A stretch of DNA of 64,000 nt, taken from Elymus sibiricus. Its lineage: Eukaryota; Streptophyta; Magnoliopsida; Poales; Poaceae. A program made the translations under genes and the position numbers. The stretch covers positions 78,431,954-78,495,953 of the forward strand of contig CM077665.1 of assembly GCA_039707655.1 (NCBI GenBank), read 5' to 3'. Numbering within the stretch: position 1 is the first letter of the stretch; the number at the start of each line of letters is the position of its first letter. The notes under the pieces were generated by a model, which was not told where the DNA came from, did no database searches, and worked only from the letters and a program-made list of their open reading frames with translations. Of the stretch, positions 32,541 through 44,982 are shown in pieces.

Positions 32541-33372
32541 TACAATAGATAAATCATGATAGAAGTAACATGTCTGGATCAACTGATAGTACAAGAATTC
32601 CATAAACTCTCCCTAGCAGAAGGGATAAGAACACATACATACAACATAATGGAAGAAGAGGCGTTCGCCTCGGAAGCCATGTTGCCGATGAGATCGTCCG
32701 CGTCAGGGAGTACTCGTTCGCAACCATGTTGACGAAGATGCCGGTCGTGCTAGTATGAGAATTCCAGAAACAATCCCTAACAAAAGGGATAAAAACACAT
32801 ATGCCATAGTGGAAGAAGAGGTTTTCACATCGAAACCCATGCCACCGAGGAGAAGTCGTTTGCAACCACATTAAGGAAGATGGCAATAGAGCCGGCTTCT
32901 CAACTTCGCGGTGCACACTAAGAAGAGGAGTGAGAAAGACGTCGGTGCCGCAAAGCTCGATAATTTTTGGGCAGACACATGATGTGGCATAGGTCCTAAC
33001 CTGGCTCGGCTTGATCACAAAACACGATGCACATGCGAGGCAAGACAAGGTGAAGCGGGGCGGAGGAGGAACACACATGTATGTGATATCTTCTCAAACT
33101 CTTTTTTTACACGTAACCATTCTTTATCGCATGGTAATCAACATTGCATTGTTTAGAGGGGTGGATAATAATTTCATAAGGTGGTTCTTCCATCCATCCA
33201 TTACAAATCCTACGCCTAGCCAGATTGGCCAATTCAGGAGCAACAAAGTTTGCCCCTCTAGGACTATGTTCAATTATAACATGAGGGCACTACACCACCG
33301 TAGAGCCTAGGCGACACACTTTTGTGGACAATGGTCAAGCATTGTGGTAGCTATCATCAAAGATTGCAATTG
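32541..33372. other. Unassigned sequence with a degenerate ~165-bp duplication
   Basis: The stretch near 32588 (ACAAGAATTCCATAAACTCT, GAAGGGATAAGAACACATA, GGAAGAAGAGG) recurs in altered form near 32752. No gene. The 300 bases before the CACTA element show nothing recognisable. Confidence 0.4.
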
Positions 33373-33375
33373 CAC

Positions 33376-33595
33376 CACTGGTAGAAAACAGGGCACTAGT
33401 CCCGGTTCCAGAGGGCCTTTAGTCCCGGTTCTGGAACCGGGACAACACGATCGGGACTAATGCCCAAAACCTTTAGTCCCGGTTTGCTTACGAACCGGGA
33501 CCAAAGGGGCTCCACGTGGCCGCTGCGGGGCGCCCAGGCAGGAGGACCTTTAGTCCCGGTTGGTAACACCAACCGGGACCAAAAGGCAGCCACGC
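33376..33595. repeat. Left terminal and subterminal repeats of the CACTA
   Basis: Terminal CACTGGTAG plus at least three inverted pairs of CCCGGTT and AACCGGGAC, alternating with AAAGG. In CACTA elements such arrays are bound by the element's DNA-binding protein (family knowledge). Confidence 0.85.
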
Positions 33596-33916
33596 GTCAG
33601 CAGCTCGCAGGCGCTGGTTTTTTTTGGAAGGGGGGGGGGTTAGGGGTTTTGGAGGGTTAATTTAGGGGTTTCATATTGTGTTAGCTAGCTAATAGAGAGA
33701 AGTGACCTCTCTTTCTCCGTGCTTGGTCGACGCTAGCTACTATACATATAGAGAGAACTCGACGCTACTAGTAAGCAAATGAACGAAACCATTAATTACA
33801 CAAGATTGTCATGAACATATATAGAGAGAAGTGACATCTCTTTCTCCGTGCTTGGTTAAACAACAAGTTTTCGTATATCTATCCGACGCTACTACATATG
33901 TACAATATAACATCCC

Positions 33917-36900
33917 TTACAACCATTGCAATTTCACATGGTATTCTCCGTGTTCAGGTATGACGTGGTCAAGAAAGAATCCCGCCAATTCCTCTTGAAT
34001 TGCTCGTATGCGATCATGTGGTAGGAGTTCATCCCGCATCTGCCAGATCTAATTTAAAGAAGGGGGTCAATACATATATATGAATGAAACTGAACACAAT
34101 TGATGGTAATATGTAAAATAAAATTGTGAATATTGTTTACGTACTTCAAATTGTTTCTCAGAGAAGCCCCGCTCAGAGGTATAGTAGCGAATGAACTCGC
34201 ATACGTAGTATCCACATAAATGAGTCCCGGGTGCCTGGTACAAGCACTTTACGAGAATAGAGTTCAATCAAACTGATAAGCAAGCATGATAATGGTATTG
34301 ACGAAACTAGAATCAATGAGAGATGCGCGGAACTAGCTAGTACTACTTACTTTGGGGTGTGTAAATCGCAGCTCCTTCTTCAGACCCGGAACCATAGTGG
34401 TGAACTTTTTCCAAACCCTGGCAGGCAAAGAAAATGATTACTTGATATCAGGAAATGAACGAAAGTTGCCGATATGGTCCCGATATTGATTGAACTTACT
34501 TCTGGAGCATTGCAGTCATGTCCGCATAATACTTGGGATCTTTACGAAGCGAGTCTAAGACAGTTACTAATGCCCCATCAAGGTTAATGGATAGCAGAAT
34601 ATAGTGAAAGCTGCGCACGCATAACTCATCAATTACATTACTTAACCTCGAGTAAGCGAAACCGAATATGCACAAGACAGTAACACTCACTTGAAGTTGT
34701 AAGGAAAGAGTATTTCCCTTTTGTTTTGATGTCTAAGGAACGCTTCTAGCAAGTTGTCCTCGGTATCTTCGGCCTCGTTTTGTACTAACCATTCATTTAC
34801 GGTATTTGGGCTAATGAACCCAATGTCATAGATTTGTGCTTTTTTGCATTCGACCATCTTCAATCTGCATAATATAGTGAGGATAATTATATATACATGC
34901 AATGAACGAGCTGAGCTAGAGACTTAATTATAGAAGTAATACTTACAGACAGTAGCAAGTCATGAGTTGTTTGTCGAGGGCCTTTTGATTGTATAACTGA
35001 AATACCTCCACAAATTCAACAGGCAGCAGGTCGACTCCAGGGAAGTCGTGCTCTTTTTTAATTCCGATAAACAAATTGTTGGTCCCGGACTTCCTGCAGG
35101 TTTCCATGTACCACTCATGCAATTTTTGCATCATCGTTGTTAGATGAGGATGATCAGGTTTGACGAGAGGCTTCCCGTGCTCGTATCTAAAGTCATCTAC
35201 TACCTCAGCCATTTAAATTTGTACATCATCGGGCAGGTAATCATCAAGAGTGGTACCGGGCAGTAGCACCGGATGATTAGCGATATCGCTAGACACCTTG
35301 AGCGGGGGGCACGATTGCTTCTCCTGTTCGCCGAGCTGGGGAATTGTTTTCCCACTTCTTCGTTTTTTCTCTCTTGCAGCACTGGAAGTACTTCCCGACT
35401 GCTGCGCTTCAGCATGTGTCTTAGTAACTATGCGGTCATAGTTGGATAGCCGAGTCCATGGTGGTCGCTTCAGGGCATGCAGCGTTCGCTTCGCTTTCAC
35501 CGGATCTACCGTTTCCTTCGGAGGTGGATCTTTCCGTGCAAAATGGGCCTTCACTTTGGCTGCACTGATTTCAGTGTTTTCCTCTTCGGTCCTCTCATAT
35601 GGTAACTTTGGAAGAGGCTTGAGGCTTGGACCAAATTTGAATTTCTTCCCGCCTATTGTACTGCTAGCCGCCAGAGCGGCGGCGTCGACTCTCTTCCGCC
35701 GTTGCTGACGCGCCGGAGGAGGCGTAGTGCCCTGACGCGCCGGAGGAGGAGGAGGAGGAGGCGGAGTGCCCTGACGCGCCGGAGGAGGCGAAGGAGGAGG
35801 CGGAGTGCCCTGACGCGCCGGAGGAGGCGGAGTGCCCTGACGCGCCGGAGGAGGCTGAGTCTGCTGAGGCGTCCAGTTTGGAAGCTTGATGTACTCTTTT
35901 CTCCATAGACAGGTACTCCTCAAAGCATTTTCCAAAAGAATAATATCCTCTTCACCTGTAGGGTTGTCAAGCTCCAGCCTCTCAAATCCATTCATTATTT
36001 CATCCACCGTCACAACAGCATAGCCATGTGGAATCGGACGGCAATGGAAAGTTCCCTCAGCTCGAGGAGGTACAACAGAGCCGACCGCCGCCTTGAAGGT
36101 CAGGTTCTGGCATTTCGTCATTAGCTCGCAATGTTCAGCCGCCGTGATACTATCCACGGGGTAGCAAGGAGCCGTGAAATCAGGCTGAACGAGCTCCGTG
36201 GAAGCCACACTGCTTCTCCGCTGAGATGGTGGGGTAGCGTCGAAGGAAGGATCTTCGTGCCGCTCAGATGGTTGGCCGGTAGCTCGCTGGCTCTCAAGTT
36301 CCTCTAGTTTTGCTAATCTTGCACTGAGCTTCTGCATTTCGCTTGCTTCCTGTTTCCTTTTTCTCTCTCGGCTTCTATAACCACCACTGTCGGGAAACCC
36401 ATGCTTCCACGGAACGGAGCCTGGTGTGCCTCATGTTCGTCCAGGGTGTTCAGGATTCCCGAGGGCCTCTGTCAGCTCGTCCTTCTCTCTGTCGGGAATG
36501 AACATCCCTTCCTGCGCTGCCTTGATTATTGCCTGAAGCTTCCGGAAGGGTATTGCAAGTTGCTCGTCAGTCCAAACACACTCCCCTGTTTCTGGGTCCA
36601 AAGTTCCCCCAACCCCGAAGAACCAAGTCCTTGAACGATCTGGCCAGTGCAATGTCGCTGGTTGGCCATTCTTAGCAAGCAGGCCTTGCTCAGCTTTGTC
36701 CCACAACTTCCGGGCTTTGTAGTAGCCACCTGACCCCGTGTGATGGTGATACTTCTTCCTTGCAGCATTTTTCTTGTTTGTCAGTGACCATTTCTTACCC
36801 TTCTCTGATTTCTTGTAGGCCACAAATTCGGGCCATTGATCTCTTATCTTCTCATATCGACCGATGAATTTCGGAGTCTCCTCTTTCTCGACAAAATTTG

Positions 36901-37186
36901 TGTTCAACTCTTTCTTCCAGTTCCTGAATAGTTCTGCCATCTTCTTAAGAGCAAACGCCTTGACCTTTCGCTCTATAACTGGGTTATTCGGATCCTCCTC
37001 TCGCGGTAAGCTGAAATTTGCCATCAGCTCGGTCCAAAGATCATCTTTCAGTCTATCATGGACATAAGAAACTTTAGGGTCCTTATTATTCTTATTCCAT
37101 TGATGGGTGTTGATCGAGACATGGTCCCTAACAACAACTCCACACTGATGTACAAATGCGTCCTTGGTCCGCTTGGGAGCAATCGG
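33917..37186 (-). pseudogene. CACTA second gene: Transposase_24-like region fused to ULP1-like cysteine protease
   Basis: Reverse-strand exons about 34947-37186, 34691-34864, 34500-34610, 34351-34417, 34145-34234 and 33917-34039, with good splice borders and phases that fit. The first part has PIAPKRTKDAFVHQCG, VSYVHDRLKDDLWTELMANF and AFALKKMAELFRNWKKEL, typical of the plant En/Spm-associated Transposase_24 region. A Pro-rich linker with five-fold PPARQGTPPPP-type repeats follows (35690-35870). The C-terminal part carries HYILLSINLDG with VLDSL and then PGTHLCGYYVCEFIR, the His-Asp-Cys order of SUMO-protease-like (C48) enzymes. Two nonsense codons, 36428 (CGA to TGA type) and 35213 (GAA to TAA type), break it. 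Upstream exons lie beyond the copia insertion (46878-48150). Confidence 0.85.
35690..35870 (-). repeat. Pro-rich coding repeat (ARQGTPPPP unit)
   Basis: Five copies of a GC-rich unit encoding PPPARQGTPPPP or variants, separated by Pro runs of differing length. It forms the linker between the two regions of the CACTA second protein. Copy number looks prone to slippage. Confidence 0.85.
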
Positions 37187-38036
37187 TTTACTATAAAGTG
37201 AGTGGGAGCACTATAGAATTTCTGATAAGTATATGTGGATGACATATTGTTGATCGGAAATGATGTAGAAATTTCTGGAAAGCATAAAAGGTTGTTTGAA
37301 GGATGGTTTTCAAAGGAAGACCTGGATAAAAAGCTACTTAAATATTGGGCATCAAGATCTATAGAGATAGATCAAGACGTCTGATAAAACTTTCAATGAG
37401 TACATACCTTGACAAGATTTTGAAAGAGTTCAAAATGGATCAGTCAAAGAAAGAGTTCTTGCCTGATTTGTAAGGTGTGGAGTTGAGTGAGACTCAAAGC
37501 TCGACCACGGCAGAAGAAAGAGAAATGATGAAGGTCGTCCCCTATGCCTTATCCATAGGCTCTGTATAGTATGCCATGCTGTGTACCGCACCTGTGTGTG
37601 CCTTGCCATGAGTCTGTCAAGGGGTACAAGAGTGATCCAGGAGTGGATCACTGGATAACGGTCAAGATTATCCTTAGTAACTAGAGGACTAAGGAAATAT
37701 TTCTCGATTATGGAGGTGATAAAGAGTTCGTCGTAAAGGGTTACGTCGATGCAAGCTTTAACACCAATCCGGATGACTCTGAGTAGCAATCTGGATACGT
37801 ATAGTGGAGCAGCCATTTGGAATAGCTCCAAGTGGAGTGTGGTAGCAGTGTCTACAGTATGACATAGAGATTTGCAAAGTACACACGGATCTGAATGTTG
37901 CACACCCGTTGACTAAAGACCTCTCTCACATGCAAAGCATGATCGAACCCCAGAACTCATTGGGTGTTAGATTCATAACAATGTAAATCACATGGTGATG
38001 TGAACTAGATTATTGACTCTAGTGCAAGTGGGAGAC
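37187..38036 (+). repeat. Truncated 3' internal fragment of the first copia copy
   Basis: Matches 44133-44982. It contains decayed reverse transcriptase/RNase H coding remnants (ILGIKIYRDRSRR, STYLDKIL, HMQSMIEPQNSLGVRFI) and the polypurine tract GCAAGTGGGAGA before the LTR. It joins CACTA coding sequence abruptly after base 37186. Confidence 0.9.
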
Positions 38037-39938
38037 TGTTGGAAATATGCCCTAGAGGCAATAATAAATTGGTTATTATTATATTTCCTTGTTCGTGATA
38101 ATCGTTTATTATCCGTGCTATAATTGTATTGATTGGCAACTCAAATACATGTGTGGGTACATAGACAACACTGTGTCCCTAGTATGCCTCTAGTTAACTA
38201 GTTCGTTGATCAAAGATGGTCAAGGTTTCCTGGCCATAGACATGAGATGTCATTTGATAACGGGATCACATCATTAGGAGAATGATGTGATGGACAAGAC
38301 CCAAACTATAAACATAGCATATGATCGTGTCAGTTTATTGCTATAGTTTTCTGCATGTCAAGTATCTGTTCCTATGACCATGAGATCATGCAACTCACTG
38401 ACACCGGAGGAATACCTTGTGTGTATCAAACGTCACAACGTAACTGGGTGACTATAAAGATGCTCTACAGGTATCTCCGAGGGTGTCTGTTGAGTGGGCA
38501 TGGATCAAGACTGGGATTTGTTACTCCGTATGACGGAGAGGTATCTCAGGGCCCACTCGGTAATACAACATCACAATAAGCCTTGCAAGCAATGTGACTA
38601 AGTGTTAGCCATGGGATCTTGTATTACAGAACAAGTAAAGAGACTTGCCGGTAACGAGATTGAACTAGGTATAGAGATGCTGACGATCGAATCTCGGGCA
38701 AGTAACATACCGAAGAACAAAGGGAACAGCGTACGGGATTAACTGAATCCTTGACATAGAGGTTCAACCGATAAAGATCTTCGTAGAATATGTAGGAACC
38801 AATATGGGCATCCAGGTACCGCTATTGGTTATTGACCATAGAGGTGTCTTGGTCATGTCTACATAGTTCTCGAACCCGCGGGGTCTGCACACTTAAGGTT
38901 CGGTGACGTTTCGGTATAGTAGAGTTATGTATGGTGGTGACCGAAGGTTGTTCGGAGTCCCAGATGAGATCCTAGATGTCACGAGGAGCTCCGGAATGGT
39001 CCGGAGGTAAAGATTGATATATAGGAAGCCCTGTTTTGGTCACCGGAAAAGTTTCGGGTATTTCGGTAGTGTACCGGGAGTGCCGGGAGGGGTACCGGGG
39101 ACCATCGGGAGGGGTGTCTCGACCCAAAGGACCTCATGGGCTGTGGGAGGAGTCAAACCAGCCCCTAGTGGGCTGGCCTAACCCCCCCCCCCCCCACTAA
39201 GGCCCATGTGGCTTTGGGTGGAAAAAACCCAAAGGAGGAAAGGTGGAAAGGGTTTCCAAGTGGAGAGGAGGAATCCTACTCCTAATAGGATTGGAGTAGG
39301 ACTCCTCCACCTCCAATTTCGGCCAAACCTTGAGGGTTTGAGGCTGCCTCCTCCCCTCCCTCCCTCCTTTATATACTAGAGGATTTAGAGGGGAGAGCTA
39401 ACCCTAATTGCCACGTGCTCCCTCTACTTCATCTAGATCGGTTTCTCCTCTAGTCTAGTTTCAGCGGTGCTTAGGCGAAGCCCTGCCGGAATTGTTCCAC
39501 CACCATCGCCGCCGCGCCGTCGCGCCGCCGGAGAACTCTTCTACCTCTCCGCTCCCTCTTGCTGGATCAAGAAGGCGGAGATCGTCATCGAGCTGTACGT
39601 GTGCTGAACGCGGAGGTGTCGTCCGTTCGGCGCTAGATCGGAAGGACCGTGATCAGGATCGCGAGATGGTTCGTGATTTGATCGCGGGACGGATCGTGAT
39701 GGGATCGCGGTACGGATCGTGATTGGATCGCGAGACGGATCATGATTGGATCGTGGGACGCTCAGCGATTTCGATCGCGAAGACGTTCGACTACATCAAC
39801 CGCGTTTCTTAACGCTTCCCGCTTAGCGATCTACAAGGGTATGTAGATCCACTCTCCCTCTCGTAGATGGTCATCACCATGGATAGATCTTGCGTGTGCG
39901 TAGGAATTTTTTTGTTTCCCATTCAACGTTCCCCAACA
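38037..39938 (+). repeat. Left LTR of the copia element
   Basis: TGTTGGAAAT...CCCCAACA, 1902 bp. It contains a C14 run at 39183-39196, a TATATA near 39371, and near-identical sequence to the right LTR. By eye differences are about one to two per hundred bases, suggesting a fairly young insertion. Confidence 0.95.
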
Positions 39939-39939
39939 G

Positions 39940-39953
39940 TGGCATCATGAGCT
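39940..39953 (+). other. Primer-binding site region of the copia element
   Basis: TGGCATCATGAGCT directly after the LTR is a degraded form of the initiator-Met tRNA site TGGTATCAGAGC used by copia elements. Confidence 0.65.
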
Positions 39954-41179
39954 AGGTCTATGTGTAGATGAGATCTCGAGTAGAACACAAAGGAGTTTGT
40001 GGGCGTTGATATTCAGATTTCTTCCTCCCTTGGTATTTTCTTGATTCAGCGGTATTGTGGGATGAAGCGGCCCAGACCAACATTACTCGTACGCTTACGA
40101 GAGACCGGTTCCATCAACTGACATGTAACTTCGTTGCATAAAGATGGCTGGCGGGTGTCTGTTTCTCCCACTTTAGTCGGATCGGATTTGACAAAGGCGG
40201 TCCTTGAGAAGGTTGAATAGCAATTTTTGTATCACCGTTGTGGTTTTTTCATAGGTAAGAATTGTTCTTGCTAGATACCCGTAGCAGCCACGTAAAACTT
40301 GCAACAACAATTAGAGGACGTCTAACTTGTTTTTGCAGGGTATGTTGTGATGTGATATGACCAATTACATGATGAGATATATGTGATGTATGAGATGATC
40401 ATGTATTGTATAGAATATCACGACTTGCATGTCGATGAGTACGGCAACCGGCAGGAGCCATAGGGTTGTCTTTAATTATTTTCGCCGTTTTTGCTTTACT
40501 TTATCGCTATGAGTTAGCAATAGTCGTGGAAGCAACAGTCGTCGCGACAACCTCATGGCGAAACATTGATGGAGATCAAGATGATGGAGATCATGGTGTT
40601 ATGCCGGTGACGATGGAGATCATGCCGGTGCTTTGAAGATGGAGATCAAAAGCACAAGTTCATGGCCATATCATGTCACTTATGATTTGCATGTGATGTT
40701 AATCCTTTTATGCATCTTATTTTCCTTAGGACGACGGTAGCATTATAAGGTGATCCCTCACTAAAATTTCAAGATAATATTGTGTTCTCCCCGAGTGTGC
40801 ACCGTTGCGAAAGTTCGTCGTTTTGAGACACCGCGTGATGATCGGGTGTGATAGACTCTACGTTCACATACAACGGGTGCAAGCCAGTGTTGCACATGCG
40901 GAACACTCGGGTTTAACTTGACGAGCCTAGCATGTACAGACATGGCCTCAGAACACAAGAGATCGAAAGGTCGAACATGAGTCATATAGTAGATATGATC
41001 AACATGAAGATGTTCACCATTGAAACCACCTCAACTCACGTGATGATCGGACTTGAGTTGGTGGATTTGGATCATGTGTCACTCGAATGACCGGAGGGAT
41101 GTCAATTTGAGTGGGAGTTTTTAAGTAATATGATTAACTAAACTCATTATCATGAACATAGTCAAAATGTCTTTGCAAA

Positions 41180-44132
41180 TTATGTTGTAGATTACTAGCT
41201 CGCGCTGTAGCTCCCTTGAATTTTTTATATGTTCCTAGAGAAATAGAGTTGAGAGATGATGGTAGCAATAATGCAGACTGGGTCCGTGATCTGAGGATTG
41301 TCCTCATTGCTGCACAGAAGGCTTATGTCCTTAATGCATCGCTCGGTGTGCCACCCCCTCAAGCGTCGTCTGTAGATGTTGTGAACATCTGACAGGCACG
41401 TTCTGATGACTACTTGATAGTTCAGTGCGTCATGCATTACGGCTTAGAATTGAGGCTTCAAAACGTTTTGAACGTCATGGAACATATGAGATGTTCTAAG
41501 AGCTGAAATTGGGATCTCAGGCTCGTGCCCGTGTTGAGAGGTATGAGACCTCCAACAAGATTCTTTGCCTACAAGATGAAGGAGAATAGCTCAATCGGTG
41601 AGCATGTGCTCAGATTGTCTGGGTACTACAATCGCTTGAATCGAGTGGGAGTTGATCTTCCAGATAAGATAGTGATTGATATAGTTCTCCAAGTCACTGT
41701 CACTAAGCTACTAGAGCTTCGTGATGAACTATAAAATGCCAGGGATGGAAATAATGATCCCTGAGCTATTCGCGATGTTTGACACCGCGAAGGTAGAAAT
41801 CAAGAAGGAGCATCAAGTGTTGATGGTTAGTAAAACCACTAGTTTCGAGAAGGGCAAGGGCAAGGAGGGATACTTCATGGATGGCAAGCCAGTTGCTGCT
41901 TCAGTAAACAAACCCAAGGTTGAACCCAAACCCGAGACTGAGTGCTTCTATTATGAGGAGAATGGTCGCTGAAGCGGAACTGCCCTAGATACTTGGTAGA
42001 TAAGAAGGCTGGCAACGTCGACAGAAGTATATTTGATATACATGTTATTGATGTGTACCTTACTAGTACTCCTAGTAGCACCTGGGTATTAGATACCGGT
42101 TCGGTTGCTAAATGTTAGTAACTCGAAATAAAAGCTACGGAATAAACGGAGGCTAGCTAAGAGTGAGGTGACGATGAGTGTTGGAAGTGTTTCCAAGGTT
42201 GATGTGATCACCATCGCACGCTCTCTCTACCTTCGGGATTAGTGATGAACCTAAATAAATGTTATTTGGTGTTTGCGTTGAGCATGAACGTGATTAGATC
42301 ATGTTTATTGCAATACGGTTATTCATTTAAGTTAGAGAATAATGGTTATTTTGTTTACATGAATAATACCTTCAATGGTCATGCACCCAATGAGAATGGT
42401 TTATTGAATCTTGATCGTAGTGATACACATGTTCATAATATTGATGCCAAAAGATACAAAGTTAATAATGATAGTACCACATACTTGTGGCACTGCCGCT
42501 AAATGTCATATTGGTGTAAAACGCATGAAGAAATTCCATGCTGATGGATCTATGGACTCATTCGATTGCGAATCGGTTGAGACATGCGAACCATGCCTCA
42601 TGGACAAGATGACTAAGACCCCGTTTTCCGATATGGTAGAGCGGGCAAGTAACTTATTGGAAATGATACATGTTGATGTATTCGGTCCAATGAGTGTTGT
42701 AGCGTGCAGTGGATATCGTTATTTTCCTACCTTCACTGATAATTTGAGTAGATATGGGGATGTTTACTTAATGAAACACAAGTCTGAAATGTTTGAAAAG
42801 TTCAAACAAAATCAGAGTGAAGTTTGAGATCATCGTGACAAGAAGATAAAATGTCTACAATATGATCGTGGAGGTAAATACCTGAGTTACGAGTATTGGT
42901 ATACAACTTAAGACAATGTGGAATTTGTTTCACAGCTCACGCCACCTGGAACACCATAGTATGATGGTGTGTCCGAACGTCGTAGTCGTGCTCTATTGGA
43001 TATGGTGCGAACTATGATGTCTCTTATCGATTTGCCACTATCGTTTTGGGGTTACGCATTAGAGACAACTACATTCACTTTAAAAGGGGCACCATCTAAA
43101 TCCGTTGAGATGACACCGTATGAATTTTCGTTTGGCGGAAACCTAAGCTGTCATTTCTTAATGTTTGGGGCTGCGACGCTTATGTGAAAAAGGGTTTTTC
43201 CTAATGAGCTCGAACCCAAAGCGGACAAATGCATCTTCATAGAATACCCTAACGTAACAGTTGGGTAAACCTTCTATCTTAGATCCAAGCACAAAGTGTT
43301 TGTTGCTAAAATGGGTCCTTTCTCAAGAAAGAGTTTCTCTCGAAAGAATTGAGTGGGAGTAAGATAGAACTTGATGAGGTTGTTAAACCTTTGTTTCAAC
43401 CAGAGAGTAGCGCAACGCAGAAAGTTGTTTCTGTGGAGCCTACATTAGTTGAAGAGGAAGTTAATGATGATGATCATGAAGCTTCGGATCAAGTTACTAT
43501 CGAACCTCGTAGGTCGACAAGGACACATACTGCTCCTGAGTGGTACGGCGATCCTGTCTTAGAGGTCATGTTGTTGGACAACGATGAACCTACGAGCTAT
43601 GGAGAAGCGATGATGGGCCCGGATTCCGAGAAATGGTTAGAGGCCATGCAATCCGAGATGGGATCCATGTAAGAAAACAAAGTATGGGCTTTGGAAGTAT
43701 TAACTGAAGGGCGAAAGGCCATTCAGAACAAATGGATCTTTAAAAGGAAGACGGACGCGGACGCTAATGTCACCGTCTATAAAGCTCAACTTGTGGCAAA
43801 GGGTTTTTCACAAGTTCAAGGAGTTGACTACGATGAGACTTTCTCACCCGTAGCGATGCTAAAGTCTGTTGGAATTATGTTAGCAGTTGCTGCATTTTTC
43901 GATTATGAAATCTGGCAGATGGATGTCAAAACAGAGTTTCCTTAACGGTTTGCGTGAGGAAAGGTTGTATGTGATACAACCAGAAGGTTTTGTCAGTCCT
44001 AAGGATGCTAAAATGTATGCAAGCTCCAGCGATCCTTCTATGGACTGGAGCAAGCATCTCGGAGTTGGAATATACGCTTTGATGAGGTGATCAAAGTTTT
44101 TGAGTCGATACAAAGTTTATGAGAAACTTGTA
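41180..44132 (+). pseudogene. gag-pol remnant of the copia element
   Basis: Heavily broken. Recognisable in order: Gag (MKENSSIGEHVLRLSGYYNR near 41576), pre-integrase zinc region and integrase (GVKRMKKFHADGS, EPCLMDKMTKTPF, EMIHVDVFGPM at 42510-42700), linker (RRSTRTHTAPEWYG, 43510) and the start of reverse transcriptase (NKWIFKRKTDADANV, YDETFSPVAMLKSV, 43730-43880). The RT is cut by an internal deletion: sequence jumps near 44090-44132 from the early RT to the RNase H end. Integrase before RT confirms the copia order. Many stops and shifts; it cannot encode a polyprotein. Confidence 0.85.
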
Positions 44133-44982
44133 TTTACTATAAAGTGAGTGGGAGCACTATAGAATTTCTGATAAGTATATGTGGATGACATATTGTTGAT
44201 CGGAAATGATGTAGAAATTTCTGGAAAGCATAAAAGGTTGTTTGAAAGGTGTTTTTCAAAGGAAGACCTGGATAAAAAGCTACTTAAATATTGGGCATCA
44301 AGATCTATAGAGATAGATCAAGACGTCTGATAAAACTTTTAATGAGTACATACCTTGACAAGATTTTGAAAGAGTTCAAAATGGATCGGTCAAAGAAAGA
44401 GTTCTTGCCTGATTTGTAAGGTGTGGAGTTGAGTGAGACTCAAAGCTCGACCACGGCAGAAGAAAGAGAAAGGACGAAGGTCGTCCCCTATGCCTTATCC
44501 ATAGGCTCTGTATAGTATGCCATGCTGTGTACCGCACATGTGTGTGCCTTGCCATGAGTCTGTCAAGGGGTACAAGAATGATCCAGGAGTGGATCACTGG
44601 ACAACGGTCAAGATTATCCTTAGTAACTAGAGGACTAAGGAAATATTTCTCGATTATGGAGGTGATAAAGAGTTCGTCGTAAAGGGTTACGTCGATGCAA
44701 GCTTTAACACCAATCCGGATGACTCATAGTAGCAATCTGGATACGTATAGTGGAGCAGCCATTTGGAATAGCTCCAAGTGGAGTGTGGTAGCAGTGTCTA
44801 CAGTATGACATAGAGATTTGCAAAGTACACACGGATCTGAATGTCGCACACCCGTTGACTAAAGACCTCTCTCACATGCAAAGCATGATCGAACCCCAGA
44901 ACTCATTGGGTGTTAGATTCATAACAATGTAAATCACATGGTGATGTGAACTAGATTATTGACTCTAGTGCAAGTGGGAGAC

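Noticed and set aside
35664..35908. Ser/Ala/Gly-repeat and Arg-repeat frames over the Pro-rich linker
   Set aside because: Alternative phases of the coding repeat whose in-phase reading (ARQGTPPPP) links two recognised regions.
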